Positions 45,361 through 56,786 of a stretch of 64,000 bases of DNA are shown in pieces. The position numbers and the translations under genes were made by a program. The stretch is from Mesotaenium endlicherianum (Eukaryota > Streptophyta > Zygnematophyceae > Zygnematales > Mesotaeniaceae). The notes beneath the pieces were generated by a model. That model saw nothing but the letters and a program-made list of their open reading frames with translations, made no database searches and was not told the origin of the DNA. The stretch's first letter is position 1. Every line of letters starts with the position of its first letter. Where the stretch lies: positions 18,166-82,165 of the forward strand of contig WELA01003469.1 in NCBI GenBank assembly GCA_009602735.1. The letters are read 5' to 3'.

Positions 45361-46446
45361 GTGATATCGGAGCTGTTACCACAGTCTTCTTTGTATAGTA
45401 AGGACAAGGTCTCAAACTAGCAACTCCCGAGACATGGAGAACCAGGATAACGAGAATGTCGAAAATCAGGCTAAAAGCCATGTAGCGGGAACCCGTACCT
45501 ATTCTGAAGCAGTGGCAGATACTGCAGCTAGAGAGGCTGCAGATGAGTTAGCTGCTATTGCCGCAGTCGCAGCACAGCAGGCTGAGGAGGAGAGAGCCAG
45601 ATTAAACGCTAAACGATTAGCAAAGGCTGCTGAAGATGCAGAAAAGAGGGAAGGACAACCAGCAGACGAGCACACTGTCGAAGAACTTATGGCATCAAGG
45701 GCCAATGTTCTGATCCCACCTCCTGCTGTACAACTCAATGTGCCCCTAGGTCAAATTCGTGACCGGCAGAATGCGGCAGGAATTGCTGCTGCAGGAGCGA
45801 GAGGGACTGTTGAGGACACTACTCAGCAAGTGGATGCCACTGCTACTGCTGCATTTGCTAAACTCCCACCTCAGAGTGTCGATTTGGGAGCATTGTTCGT
45901 GCAAAAGTAATCGCAAATGGCGAGCATGTATCAGTCCCAACAGGAGGACAAAAGAATCATAATGTCTCTGCTGCGAGACAGAGACCAACTGGGTTCTCAA
46001 ACCACTGGTGGTGGTGGCAGAGGGCCTAGTAAGCCCAAGCCGAAACCTCCCCAGGATTATGATCCTGAGGGGAACAAGAAGTATTACCTGATCAAGTTTC
46101 TGCCTGATGTTGAGCAGTGGCTGGAGAACTACCCAAAACTGCAGGATTACGAGAAGATCAAGCACACTGGTGCTCTACTGAAAGGCAGTGCAGCAGACTG
46201 GTGGTTGTATTGGAAAGGAGAGCGTAAGGCTCAACAACTAGGTGACCCTACTTGGGTAGAGTTTGCCGAGAAGCTGCATGAGAAGTTTGATGTGATCAAT
46301 CAGCAAGAGAAAGCTATCTATGCGATGATCTCCTTGACACTGATGCACACCACTTCAGTTACTGAGTTTGCTCAAAGGTTTCAGGAGATAATGATAAAGC
46401 AGACAGACTTGCCAGAGCGGTATAGGATAGCATACTTCAGGTATGG

Positions 46447-47166
46447 TGTAATGAATCAGTATATTAGTGGATAAAATATTCATTTAAATATAATAGTTAA
46501 TTTAGTTCAGCCTGCTGAACTTTAGTTAATAGTCAGTCTGCTGGACTTTACATAATTATCAGTTTAATGACTCAGCCGGAAGCAGCAGGCTGAAGTCCAT
46601 ATAAGTCAGCTTGCTGACCCATTCTTTGACAGCCAGCTGACTTCCGTACTCGGTAGCAGCGAACTGCCTTGACTTACACCTAAGTACGATATGCTAGATG
46701 AATGGCCAGATGACATCCCTATGATGGATGGCTATTCGGGATGATGGGAGATGGCGGTGGATTTGGTTAACCGAGGTCCTACCAACGTGGTTAACTCCCG
46801 GGTAGGCGGTGCCATCGCACTGACCGTTGAACAGTAAACTCATTCCATGTACATATGCTAGGCATTGCTCTCGAGTTCGGCATTCAGAAACGAGGCCAAC
46901 TCTCTTGTACAGCTTACTGAGAGAGATCTGAATCCAAGGCGAGAAGCCATTGATACGCACTGTCTTCTAACCTTGCTTATGTATGAGTTTACTAATTTGC
47001 ATTATTGATGCTAGTTTACTCGCATTTGACTTACGAGTGTTATTCACTGCTAGTGTATTGTCCTTTGCCGTTTAACCAGTTAACGGAAATTACCATAAAG
47101 ATTACTTGCTGATATAAAGATCTTTATTAATTGTTAATCGCTTATTTGGTAAGTCGATTCATTTCA
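46447..47166 (+). mobile_element. Solo LTR A with 5-bp target duplication
   Basis: 720-bp LTR from TGTAATGAATCAG to GATTCATTTCA, flanked on both sides by TATGG (46442-46446 and 47167-47171). It interrupts gag of the older chromovirus. A solo LTR is the usual product of recombination between the two LTRs of a once complete element. Confidence 0.93.
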
Positions 47167-50100
47167 TATGGCCTGAAATACGAAGTCTCTGGTCATTTTG
47201 CTGAAAAGAAGTATGAGAAATTGGCTGACTTGATCCAGGATGCTGATGCTTGGGATCAGCAGCAGTTCAATCACAAGCGCCAGAGTAATGCTTTGGTGTC
47301 TAAGGTTGTCAAAAAGCCCCACAATTCCTACAATGCAATTGAAGGAGACCAGGCTGAGGATGATCAGGGTGATGAATATGCAGTCTAGAGGGAGAGGTGT
47401 TTTCTCTCGAGGCGACTATGGAAGAGGTGGTGGTAGGACTAAGCCGAGACCAACCTCAGCAAAATCTGTTTGCTTCCATTGCCAGCAATTGATCCACTTC
47501 AGAGAGCAGTGTCCAGTCAAGCACCTCCCAAAGGTCGAGAGAAATGACCAGCCTTTAAAAGACAGCAACAGTCAGTAATCTAGTCTACTGACTGTGAGGA
47601 TGCTAGAGATAGTGAGTCGTCACTAGCTGCCCTCGTAACAGGTATTATGGGTCCTGATGAACTGGATTTACTATGCATGCTTGACAACCAGATAAAGGAG
47701 ACCATCAGCAATATAGATCTCCAGAGAGTGCACACTCTGGATGATCTTGTTCCACCTGATGTCCAACATTTCTCTGCTAAGTCAGTAGAACAATGCGAAA
47801 GTCAGGAAAAGTCAGTCCCCCCTAAACTGCGAGACAGTTCTACAGCCATGTAGTATGCCAACATGGGCTACCCTCTAATATAATCTCAGACAGAGACTCA
47901 AAACTTACCTCTAAGTTATGGAGAGCTTTAATGGGGTTAATGGGAGTCAAACAGCTGCTCAGCACAGCAAACCACCCTCAGACTGATGAGCAGATTGAAA
48001 GAACTAACCGATTTCTGCAAGAGGTACTGAGAGCCTATCTTAACCAAAACAAGATAATTGGGATGACCTCTTACCTCAAATCCCGTTTGCGGTCAACCGT
48101 GCGGTGCACGCGTCAACGGGCAAGACTCCTTTTGAACTGAGCCTGGGTAGAGTCCCTAAGTCTCCTTTAGATGTACTAGGGGAGTCTTTATCTCACCCTG
48201 AAGAGATCTGGTCTCCCTCCAATTAACCCAAGAGTTTGCTGACACCCTGTCAGAAGTCCAACAGGAACCTGCACAAAGCCCAAGAAAACCAACAAAAATA
48301 CGCTACTCAGCACCGTTGAGAATTGACATTTTCTAAGGGCGATTTGGTCAAACTGCATTTTCAGCACCTGTACCAGCCTGGTGTGGTCAAGAAAAAGCTT
48401 GGTCCTGTCTGGGTCGGTCCATATTCTGTGGTGCGCCGTGTCGTTCAGATTGTTTACAAACTGAACATGTCAGCAGATTACAAGGTCACCCAGTCTTTAA
48501 TGTTTCCTTCCTGGAACCATATATTAAAGGTTACACATTGTTCACAGGTCGGTTACCTGTCCAACCGGGACCGGTCCCCGCTGTCCGGGATGGTAACCCT
48601 GAGGAATATGAGGTCGAGGACATTTTAGACGGTCGCTCTGTCCGTCTATCGTCTAAATATGTCATGAAGTACCTGGTCGGATGGAAGGGTTACGATGCCT
48701 CTGGGGACACTTGGGAATTTAAAGACCAGCTGACCAATGCCAAAGGGGCGTTGAAACGGTTCCACCTTCGGGCGGCTGGCACCCCTCCCTAATTGTCATT
48801 TCAGTGGACATGGACAGGTGACAGGAGGTCCGGTCTCCGTATAAGTCGCAGGGGAATGTGACAGTTAGTGACAGATAGTGATAGTCGTGACAAGCAGCCA
48901 ACCTTTATAATTAAGTTGGAGAGAGTGTGTTCGGTATCGGGATCAGCCAAGCGAATTTTATGACCATTCTACACACTCAACCTGCGCTCACACTCACTTT
49001 TTCTCTCTAACTCAATTCTCTCTTATACTCACTCAGACAAGATACTACACACTAGAGACTCTCCCTATCACGTTCTTCTTCACCACGGGCACTCAGTTGC
49101 GGCAAAGTGTCATGACTTCACTGACTGCATTGTGTTTATAATTGAGCAGGATGACTCAAAAGTCGAAATTTAAGAGGAAGAGAAGAGCGGAAGAGGCACA
49201 TGCAGAATACTTGCAATTCCGTGGCGACATCAAATCATCCTCCATTGCCGCTTGGGAATCACAACGACTCCAACAACAGGGGGAGGCACAGAAGAAAGAG
49301 GAGGAGGAGGAACAAGCCAGATTGAGGCAGGAAGAACTAGACAGAAAAGCTACAGAGGAGGCCAAGAAGGAAGAGGAGGAGAGGCAAGTTGAGGAGAAGC
49401 GAAAGCAGCAGGCTGAAGATGAACAGAGGAGAATGAGCAGCTACCGCTACACAGTGCTGGGCAAGGGCTTTGATCTACTGGCGAAGGCCTTCAAGTATGC
49501 CCAGAGAAGTCGCAGTGAGTCACAGAAGGACATCCTGCAGAGGGAAGGGGAGACATCCCTATAGAGGTCAGCACAGGGCTCCTCCTCTACCACGATTATG
49601 CCAGGATGGTATGATATACAGTCACAGAGTCGAAGGCCCTGGCCCAAGTGAATGAGGCAGGAGCCGTATCGATTCCAGGTATTTGGGGGGAAAATAGGGT
49701 GATCCCCACGGACGCGGCCAGCTTTAAACACTCTACATCCCATAACAGGTTCAAGGCCATGTATAATGAGGTGGAGAGGAGGAGCTGGGAGTTCTTGGCC
49801 AAAGAAATCAGTCAGCTGGACTTCGCAGGGCATTGGTACCCGTGTACTCTGAAAAGGACAAACCCTGCCTTTATCCAGAAGCCCACCGATTGGCGAAGGA
49901 TGACCATCAATATGAGGGGCCAGCAGAATGACAGGGCAGGGGAGGAAGATTTCCTTACAGACTTACAGGAGAACATAGTGTTGCCTCCTCACATTGCAGC
50001 TTGGGACCCAAGATTGGATGGGGTAAGGGACTGTATGAGTCAAGAAATGCAGCAGGATAGGAGCAGGGCCCGCGAGGCATTCTCTAAAGGGAAGCACTCT

Positions 50101-50424
50101 TATGCCAAATGGGCAAGCAAGCAGTGAGAGAAAGACTTGTATAAGGTCAGGACTCAAGAGCCTCCACCAGCACCCAAAAGGGGAAGGTCGGTGGATAACT
50201 CTTTTTCTCGGGCAGAGCTGGAGCACCTGACAGAGGAGATCCCAGCAGTCTCAGAGAAGCCGGGGGAAGAAGAGGAGGAGTCAGAGGAAGAAGAGGAGGT
50301 TGACGAGAAAGAGGACACTAGCCCCGCTGTGACCCAGACACCTGCCACATCCCCTGTAATAGAGAAGACAAAGTTGGCCAGGGCAGACACAGCTCTGCAC
50401 CAGCTCGCTGAAGAGGAAGATATC

Positions 50425-51221
50425 TGTAATGAATCAGTATATTAGTAGATATAATATTCAGTTAAATATAATAGTTAATTTAGTTCAGCCTGCTGGACTT
50501 TAGTTAGTAGTCAGTTTGCTGAACTTTAGTTAGTAATCAGTCTGCTGGACTTTAGTTAGTAGTCAATCTGCTGAACTTTAGTTAGTAGTCAGTCTGCTGA
50601 ACTTTAGTTAATTATCAGTTTAATGACTCGGCCAAAAGCAGCAGGCTGAAGTCAACTTAAGTCAGCTTGCTGACACATTCTTTGACAGCCAGCTGACTTC
50701 CGTGCTCGGTAGCAGCGAACTGCCTTGATATGCATCTAAGTACCACCTGCTAGTTGAATGGCCAGATGACATCCCCATGATGGATGGCTATTCGGGATGA
50801 TGGGAGATGGCGGTGGATTTGGTTAACCGAGGTCCTACCAACGTGGTTAACTCCCGGGTAGGCGGTGCCATCGCACTGACCGTTGAACAGTAAACTCATT
50901 CCATGTACATATGCTAGGCATTGCTCTCGAGTTCGGCATTCGGAAACGAGGCCAACTCTCTTGTACAGCTTACTGAGAGAACTCTGAATCCAAGGCGAGA
51001 AGCCATTGATACGCACTGTCTTCTAACCTTGCTTATGTATGAGTTTACTGATTTGCATCATTGATGCTAGTTTACTCGCATTTGACTTACGAGTATTATT
51101 CCCTGCTAGTGTATTGTCCTTTGCCGTTTAACTAGTTAACGGAAATACCATAAAGATTACTTGCTGATATAAAGATCTTTATTAATTGTTAATCGCCTAT
51201 TTGGTAAGTCGATTCATTTCA
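50425..51221 (+). repeat. 5' LTR A of the nested element (797 bp)
   Basis: TGTAATGAATCAG...GATTCATTTCA. Holds five tandem units of about 26 bp (CAGTCTGCTGRACTTTAGTTAG type) at about 50484-50617 and the GTCAGC-TT-GCTGAC hairpin at 50661-50674. Confidence 0.92.
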
Positions 51222-51222
51222 G

Positions 51223-51234
51223 TGGTATCGGAGC
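51223..51234 (+). other. Primer-binding site, initiator tRNA-Met type
   Basis: TGGTATCGGAGC, one base from the LTR end. It matches the plant consensus TGGTATCAGAGC, complementary to the 3' end of initiator tRNA-Met, except at one position. Confidence 0.85.
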
Positions 51235-51255
51235 AGTTATCACAGTCTTCTTTGT

Positions 51256-52734
51256 ATGGTAAGGACAAGGTCTCAAACTAGCAACTCCCGAGACATGGAG
51301 AACCAGGATAACGAGAATGTCGAAAACCAGGCGGAAAGCCATGTAGCGGGAAACCGTACCTATTCGGAAGCAGTAGCGGATACTGCAGCTAGGGAGGCTG
51401 CAGATGAGGCAGCTGCTATTGCCTCAGTCGCAGCTCAGCAAGCTGAGGAGGAGATAGCCAGACTAGAAGCTGAACAAGTAGCAAAGGCCGCTGAAGATAT
51501 ACAAAGGAGGGAAGGACAGCCAGCTGACGAGCGCACTGTTGAAGAACTTATGGCATCAAGGGCCAATGTTCTGAACCCACCTCCTGCCGTACAACTCAAT
51601 GTACCCCTAGGTCAAATACGTGACCGGCTGAATGCGGCAGGAATTGCTGCTGCAGGAGCAAGAGGGATTGTTGAGGACACTACTCAGCGAGTAGATGCCA
51701 ATGCTGCTGCTGCATTTGCTAATCTACCACCCCAAAATGTAGACTTGGGAGCATTGTTCGTTCAGATGCAGTCGCAAATGGCGACCATGTATCAGTCCCA
51801 GCAGGAGGACAAAAGAATCATAATGTCCCTACTCCGGGACAGAGACCAACTGGGGTCTCACACCACTAGTGGTGGTGGCCGAGGGCCTAGTAAGCCCAAG
51901 CCGAAACCTCCCCAGGACTATGATCCTGAGGGAAACAGAAAATATTACCTGATCAAGTTTCTCGCGGATGTTGAGCAGTGGCTGGAGAACTACCCAGAAC
52001 TGCAAGATTACGAGAAGGTCAGGCACACCGGTGCGCTACTGAAAGGCAGTGCCGCAGACTGGTGGCTTTACTGGAAGGAAGAGCGTAAGGCTCGGCAACT
52101 CGGTGACCCTACGTGGGTAGAGTTTGTCGAGAAGTTGCATGAGAAGTTTGATGTCATCAACCAGCAGGAGAAAGCTATCTATGCGATGATCTCCCTGACA
52201 CTGAAGCAGACCACTTCAGTTGCTGAGTTTGCTCAAAAGTTCCAAGAGAACATGATGAAGCAGCCTGATTTGCCAGAACGGTATAGGATAGCATACTTCA
52301 GGTATGGCTTGAAATCCGAGGTCTCTGGTCATTTTGCTGAGAAAAAGTATGAGAAACTGGCTGACTTGATCCAGGATGCTGACGCCTGGGATCAGCAGCA
52401 GTTCAATCACAAGCGCCAGAGTAACGCTTTGGTGTCTAAGATTGTCAAAAAGCCCCACGGTTCCTACAATGCAGTTGAAGGAGACCAGGCTGAGGATAAT
52501 CAGGGTGATGAATATGAGTATGAGTACAATGCTATTCAGTCTAGAGGTAGAGGTGGTCCCTCTCGAGGTGGCTATGGAAGGGGTGGTGGTAGGACTAAGC
52601 CGAGACCAGCCTCAGCAAAATCTACTTGCTACCATTGTCAGCAGAAAGGCCACTACAGAGAACAGTGTCCGGTCAAGCACCTGCCTAAGGTCGAGAGAAA
52701 AGACCAGCCTTTAAAAGACAGCAACAGTCAGTAA
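51256..52734 (+). CDS. Gag of the nested chromovirus
   Basis: 492 aa from an ATG 34 bp after the LTR ([14 protein letters not shown]). An Ala/Glu-rich helical N-terminal half is followed by a retrotransposon-gag core ([34 protein letters not shown]), a Gly/Arg-rich stretch (about 430-450) and one CCHC zinc knuckle, [14 protein letters not shown] (about 458-471), for RNA binding. Structural protein of the virus-like particle. Pol lies downstream in a different frame; how it is expressed is not evident. Confidence 0.92.
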   Translation: MVRTRSQTSNSRDMENQDNENVENQAESHVAGNRTYSEAVADTAAREAADEAAAIASVAAQQAEEEIARLEAEQVAKAAEDIQRREGQPADERTVEELMASRANVLNPPPAVQLNVPLGQIRDRLNAAGIAAAGARGIVEDTTQRVDANAAAAFANLPPQNVDLGALFVQMQSQMATMYQSQQEDKRIIMSLLRDRDQLGSHTTSGGGRGPSKPKPKPPQDYDPEGNRKYYLIKFLADVEQWLENYPELQDYEKVRHTGALLKGSAADWWLYWKEERKARQLGDPTWVEFVEKLHEKFDVINQQEKAIYAMISLTLKQTTSVAEFAQKFQENMMKQPDLPERYRIAYFRYGLKSEVSGHFAEKKYEKLADLIQDADAWDQQQFNHKRQSNALVSKIVKKPHGSYNAVEGDQAEDNQGDEYEYEYNAIQSRGRGGPSRGGYGRGGGRTKPRPASAKSTCYHCQQKGHYREQCPVKHLPKVERKDQPLKDSNSQ

Positions 52735-52802
52735 TCCAGTCTACTGACTGTGAGGATGCTAGAGATAGTGAGTCGTCACTAGCTGCCCTCGTAGCAGGTA
52801 TT

Positions 52803-55800
52803 ATGGGTCCTGCTGAACTGGATTCACTATGCATGCCTGACAACCAGATAAAGGAGACCATCAGCAATATAGACGTCCAGAGAGTGCACACTCTGGATGC
52901 TCTTGTTCCACCTGATGTCCAACATTTCTTTGCTACGTCAGGAGAACAATGCGAAAGTCAGGAAAAGACAGTCCCCCCTATCCTACTGCATTGCATGATT
53001 GCAGGTAGGAAGGTGAGGGCATTTGTTGACGGAGGGGCGTCACATACTTTTATCCACAAGGACTTAGTTAAGCGGCTAAGGCTGCCTACTGTCACCCAAG
53101 GGAATAGAAAAATATTCCTTGGAGATGCCTCAAGTATCCCGGGAGGAGTTATAACCAAGCCTATTGAGGTCCAGTTAGGTTCTGGCATTGCAGTTCTAAC
53201 TGAAACGCTTACATTTGAGGTACTCAACACTGGCTTTTATGATCTCGTGCTAGGCAGGTCCTGGCTTAATAGACATCAAGCTGAAGTGTGTTGGAGCAGA
53301 GGTACAGTTAAAGTGAGAGGAGCCAGTGATGGGCAGACTGACTTGGCACCCACCAGTGCTCTTCCTCTTGTCCTGTGTGGATGGCAAATGAAGGAAAAGA
53401 AGAGGCTTCCAGAAGGATGCAAGTTGCTGAATGCAATGGAGTTCGTCAAAAGCTGGAACCAGAAGGAAGACAGAATGTTCTGTCTGCTGCTAAGAGAGGT
53501 ACCTCCTCAACCTGAAGAAGTGGTTGAGAAAAAGGTACACCCTCCGGAACACCCTACTGCTGCAAACATTGTTGCTCAGTACACGGATGTGTTTAATATG
53601 CCTCCAGGACTACCCCCTAAGCGGGAAGTAGATCATAGGATTGATTTATTACCTGGTAGCCAGCCACCCTGGCAACGCACGTATGGCTTGTCTTATTTGG
53701 AGAGTGAGGAGTTGAAAACACAGATTGCAGAGCTGGAGGAAAATGGTTACATTTCTCCCAGTAAATCACCGTACGGCGCACCTATCCTATTTGTTAAGAA
53801 AAAGGATGGCAGTATGCGGATGTGTGTGGATTACAGAGCCCTGAACAGAATTACAGTAAAGAACAAGTATGCTTTACCCAGAATCGAGGACTTGCTTGAT
53901 ACCCTGTCTGGCGCTAAGGTGTTCAGTAAGATAGATCTCAAGAGTGGTTATCATCAAATCAGAATTGCTGAGGGGGATGAACACAAGACTGCTTTCCGCA
54001 CACGTTATGGACACTATGAGTTCAACGTGATGCCATTTGGACTGACTAATGCTCCTGCTACCTTTATGGGTGCTATGAATGACATTTTCAGACCTTATTT
54101 GGATAAGTTTGTGCAAGTTTTCCTGGATGATATTTTAATTTTCTCTAAAGATGAAGCTCAGCACACTGAACACTTAAAGAAAGTGCTGGACACTCTGCGG
54201 AAAAATCACTTGTATGCTAAAATGAGCAAGTGTGATTTCTTTAAGGAAAGTATTGAATTCTTAGGCCACGTTGTCAGTAAAGAGGGCATCAGTGTGGATC
54301 CTAAGAAAGTCCAGACCATAAGGGACTGGCCAGTACCACAGTCTGTCTCTGAAGTTAGATCCTTCCTCGGGTTGGCTAACTACTATAGGAGATTTATTGA
54401 GAATTATTCCACAAAGGCCAGTAAACTGACTGACCTTACTAAGAAAGACATCGGGTATGTGTGGGGGGAAGAGCAGCAGGCTGCCTTCCAGACCCTTAAA
54501 GATGCCCTTTGTTCTGCCCCAGTGCTAGCCGTGTATGACCCCAGCAAACCGGTGCAGGTGGTTACTGATGCCTCTGATTTTGCCATGGGTGCTATTTTGT
54601 TGCAGCCTGCTGACAAAACCACAAAGGATGGTAAGGTACGGCAGGAGTGGCATCCTGTGTTGTATGAGTCTATGAAATTTAATCCAGCGGAGATTAATTA
54701 CTCAGTGCATGATAAAGAGCTGCTAGCTATCATTCATGTACTCAAACAGTGGAGAGCATACTTACATGGTAAAGCTTTTAAGGTGATTACAGATCATCTA
54801 GCTCTGACCCACTTTCAGAAGAAGTCCAAGCTGTCGAGGAGGGAGAACCGCTGGAGCCAGATGCTGGAGCAGTTCCAAGTCCAGATCGACTACAAACCAG
54901 GGAAGTTGAATCCTGCTGATGCACTCTCTAGAAGACCTGACTTGCAAGAAAGGAACTTTAGTCAGCATACTGTAGATAAAGTCCTGTGTGCACTCACTTC
55001 ACTAAAGGTGAAAAAGTCCTTCCTTGAACAACTTAGGAAAGCCTACCTTTCTGACCCAACATTTGAGCCCAGCCCCACTACTGGTATGTGTCGTGCTACC
55101 GCACTCGGGTATAAGCTCAAGGGAGGGGTCTGGGTGACTGAAACCACTTCAGGCAGGCTGAAGCTGGTCATTCCTAATAATTTGGAAATAAGGTCTCTCT
55201 TACTGAGTCAAGCTCATGACAGTCTCCTGGGTGGACATTTGGGGCAGGCCAAAACTGTTGGCAAACTGGCAAAACATTATCATTGGGAGGGGTTACCCCG
55301 GGAGGTCTTGAAATATGTCAAGTCCTGTGACCAGTGTCAGAGAAATAAGTCTCGGCACACACCACCCGGAGGTCTCTTGCAACCGCTACCCATCCCAGCG
55401 GGACGCTGGGAAACTATATCCATGGACTGGGTGGTCTCACTACCAAGAACTGCCAACGGGCATGATTCAATACTGGTAGTCGTGGATAAACTGACAAAAA
55501 TGGTCATTTTTATCCCCACAACTGTCAAAGTGACTGCACTCGAAACAGCGAGACAGTTTTACAACCATGTAGTATGCCAACATGGGCTCCCTTCTAATAT
55601 CATCTCAGACAGAGACTCAAAATTCACCTCTAAGTTCTGGAGAGCTTTAATGGGGTTAATGGGAGTCAAACAGCTGCTCAGCACAGCAAACCACCCTCAG
55701 ACTGATGGGCAGACTGAAAGAACTAACCGAGTTCTGCAGGAGGTGCTGAGAGCATATATTAACCAAAAACAAGATAATTGGGATGACCTGTTGCCTCAAA

Positions 55801-56519
55801 TTCAGTTTGCGGTCAACAGTGCGGTGCACGCGTCAACGGGCAAAACTCCTTTTGAACTCAGCCTGGGTAGAGTCCCTAAGTCTCCTCTAGATGTGCTAGG
55901 GGAATCTTTAACTCACCCTGAAGGGATTGACAACCCGGTCTCCCTCCAGTTAACTCAGGAGTTTGCTGACACCCTGTCAGAAGTCCAACGAAACTTGCAC
56001 ACGGCCCAAGAAAACCAACAAAAATACGCTAATCAACACCGTCGGGAACTGACATTTTCCAAGGGGGATTTAGTCAAACTGCATTCTCAGCACCTGTACC
56101 TCCCTGGTGTGGTCAAGAAAAAGCTTGGCCCTGTCTGGGTCGGTCCATATTCGGTGGTCCGTCGTGTCGGTCAGAATGCTTACAAACTGAACATGTCAGC
56201 TGAATACAAGGGGCACCCGGTCTTTAATGTCTCCTTCCTGGAACCGTACATCAAAGGTGATACACTGTTCACAGGTCGGTTCCCTGTCCAACCGGGACCG
56301 GTCCCCGCTGTCCGGGACGGCGACCCTGAGGAATATGAGGTCGATGAGATTTTAGACGCTCGCTCGGTCCGTCGATCGTCTAAATATGTCATGAAATACC
56401 TCATTCGATGGAAGGGTTACGATGCCTCTGGGGACACTTGGGAGTTTAAGGACCACTTGACCAATGCCAAAGGGGCGTTGACACGGTTCCACCTTCGGGC
56501 CGCTGGAGTCCCTCCATAA
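52803..56519 (+). CDS. Pol polyprotein of the nested chromovirus
   Basis: 1,238 aa. Protease with [10 protein letters not shown] (Asp about 76; an unusual DGGA form of the D[ST]GA box). Reverse transcriptase with [12 protein letters not shown] and the FLDDILIFS catalytic box (about 438-446). RNase H starting [16 protein letters not shown] (about 585). Integrase with the HHCC region ([11 protein letters not shown]...[11 protein letters not shown], about 803-850), then D, D and E in MDWVVSLP (about 873), SDRDSKFTS (about 934) and [10 protein letters not shown] (about 967). A C-terminal chromodomain (about 1177-1238) with [17 protein letters not shown] places it in the chromovirus clade, where this domain steers integration toward marked chromatin. 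Confidence 0.94.
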   Translation: MGPAELDSLCMPDNQIKETISNIDVQRVHTLDALVPPDVQHFFATSGEQCESQEKTVPPILLHCMIAGRKVRAFVDGGASHTFIHKDLVKRLRLPTVTQGNRKIFLGDASSIPGGVITKPIEVQLGSGIAVLTETLTFEVLNTGFYDLVLGRSWLNRHQAEVCWSRGTVKVRGASDGQTDLAPTSALPLVLCGWQMKEKKRLPEGCKLLNAMEFVKSWNQKEDRMFCLLLREVPPQPEEVVEKKVHPPEHPTAANIVAQYTDVFNMPPGLPPKREVDHRIDLLPGSQPPWQRTYGLSYLESEELKTQIAELEENGYISPSKSPYGAPILFVKKKDGSMRMCVDYRALNRITVKNKYALPRIEDLLDTLSGAKVFSKIDLKSGYHQIRIAEGDEHKTAFRTRYGHYEFNVMPFGLTNAPATFMGAMNDIFRPYLDKFVQVFLDDILIFSKDEAQHTEHLKKVLDTLRKNHLYAKMSKCDFFKESIEFLGHVVSKEGISVDPKKVQTIRDWPVPQSVSEVRSFLGLANYYRRFIENYSTKASKLTDLTKKDIGYVWGEEQQAAFQTLKDALCSAPVLAVYDPSKPVQVVTDASDFAMGAILLQPADKTTKDGKVRQEWHPVLYESMKFNPAEINYSVHDKELLAIIHVLKQWRAYLHGKAFKVITDHLALTHFQKKSKLSRRENRWSQMLEQFQVQIDYKPGKLNPADALSRRPDLQERNFSQHTVDKVLCALTSLKVKKSFLEQLRKAYLSDPTFEPSPTTGMCRATALGYKLKGGVWVTETTSGRLKLVIPNNLEIRSLLLSQAHDSLLGGHLGQAKTVGKLAKHYHWEGLPREVLKYVKSCDQCQRNKSRHTPPGGLLQPLPIPAGRWETISMDWVVSLPRTANGHDSILVVVDKLTKMVIFIPTTVKVTALETARQFYNHVVCQHGLPSNIISDRDSKFTSKFWRALMGLMGVKQLLSTANHPQTDGQTERTNRVLQEVLRAYINQKQDNWDDLLPQIQFAVNSAVHASTGKTPFELSLGRVPKSPLDVLGESLTHPEGIDNPVSLQLTQEFADTLSEVQRNLHTAQENQQKYANQHRRELTFSKGDLVKLHSQHLYLPGVVKKKLGPVWVGPYSVVRRVGQNAYKLNMSAEYKGHPVFNVSFLEPYIKGDTLFTGRFPVQPGPVPAVRDGDPEEYEVDEILDARSVRRSSKYVMKYLIRWKGYDASGDTWEFKDHLTNAKGALTRFHLRAAGVPP

Positions 56520-56755
56520 CTGTCATTTCAGTTGACACGGGAAGGTGACAGGCGGTCCTGTCTCCATTTAAGTTGGAGGGGAAAATATATGACAGTTAGT
56601 GAGCGAGAGCGATAAAAACACACTCATACGTTTATGTGTAGCGCATCGCAACTACGTCAACTTTTAGCAATCATCCTGTAAGGTAAACAGCAGCGAAGCC
56701 ACTATACTAAATACTAACATACTTCCTGCAATCCCTATGACAAAGGTCCATATCC

Positions 56756-56785
56756 TACTAACTTGTGCCCTGGTTACATGTGCAG
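56756..56785 (+). promoter_or_regulatory. Probable 3' splice site upstream of the third ORF
   Basis: TACTAAC (56756-56762), the ideal branch-point sequence, is followed 22 bases on by TGCAG (AG at 56784-56785), immediately before GATGGCG with the third-ORF ATG at 56787. A second TACTAAC lies at 56712-56718. The partial copy at about 63.3 kb keeps the same arrangement, and the older copy has TTGAGCAG directly before its GATG at about 49.15 kb. Spliced subgenomic messages for a 3' ORF are known in envelope-class plant retroelements; use here is inferred. Confidence 0.6.
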
Positions 56786-56786
56786 G

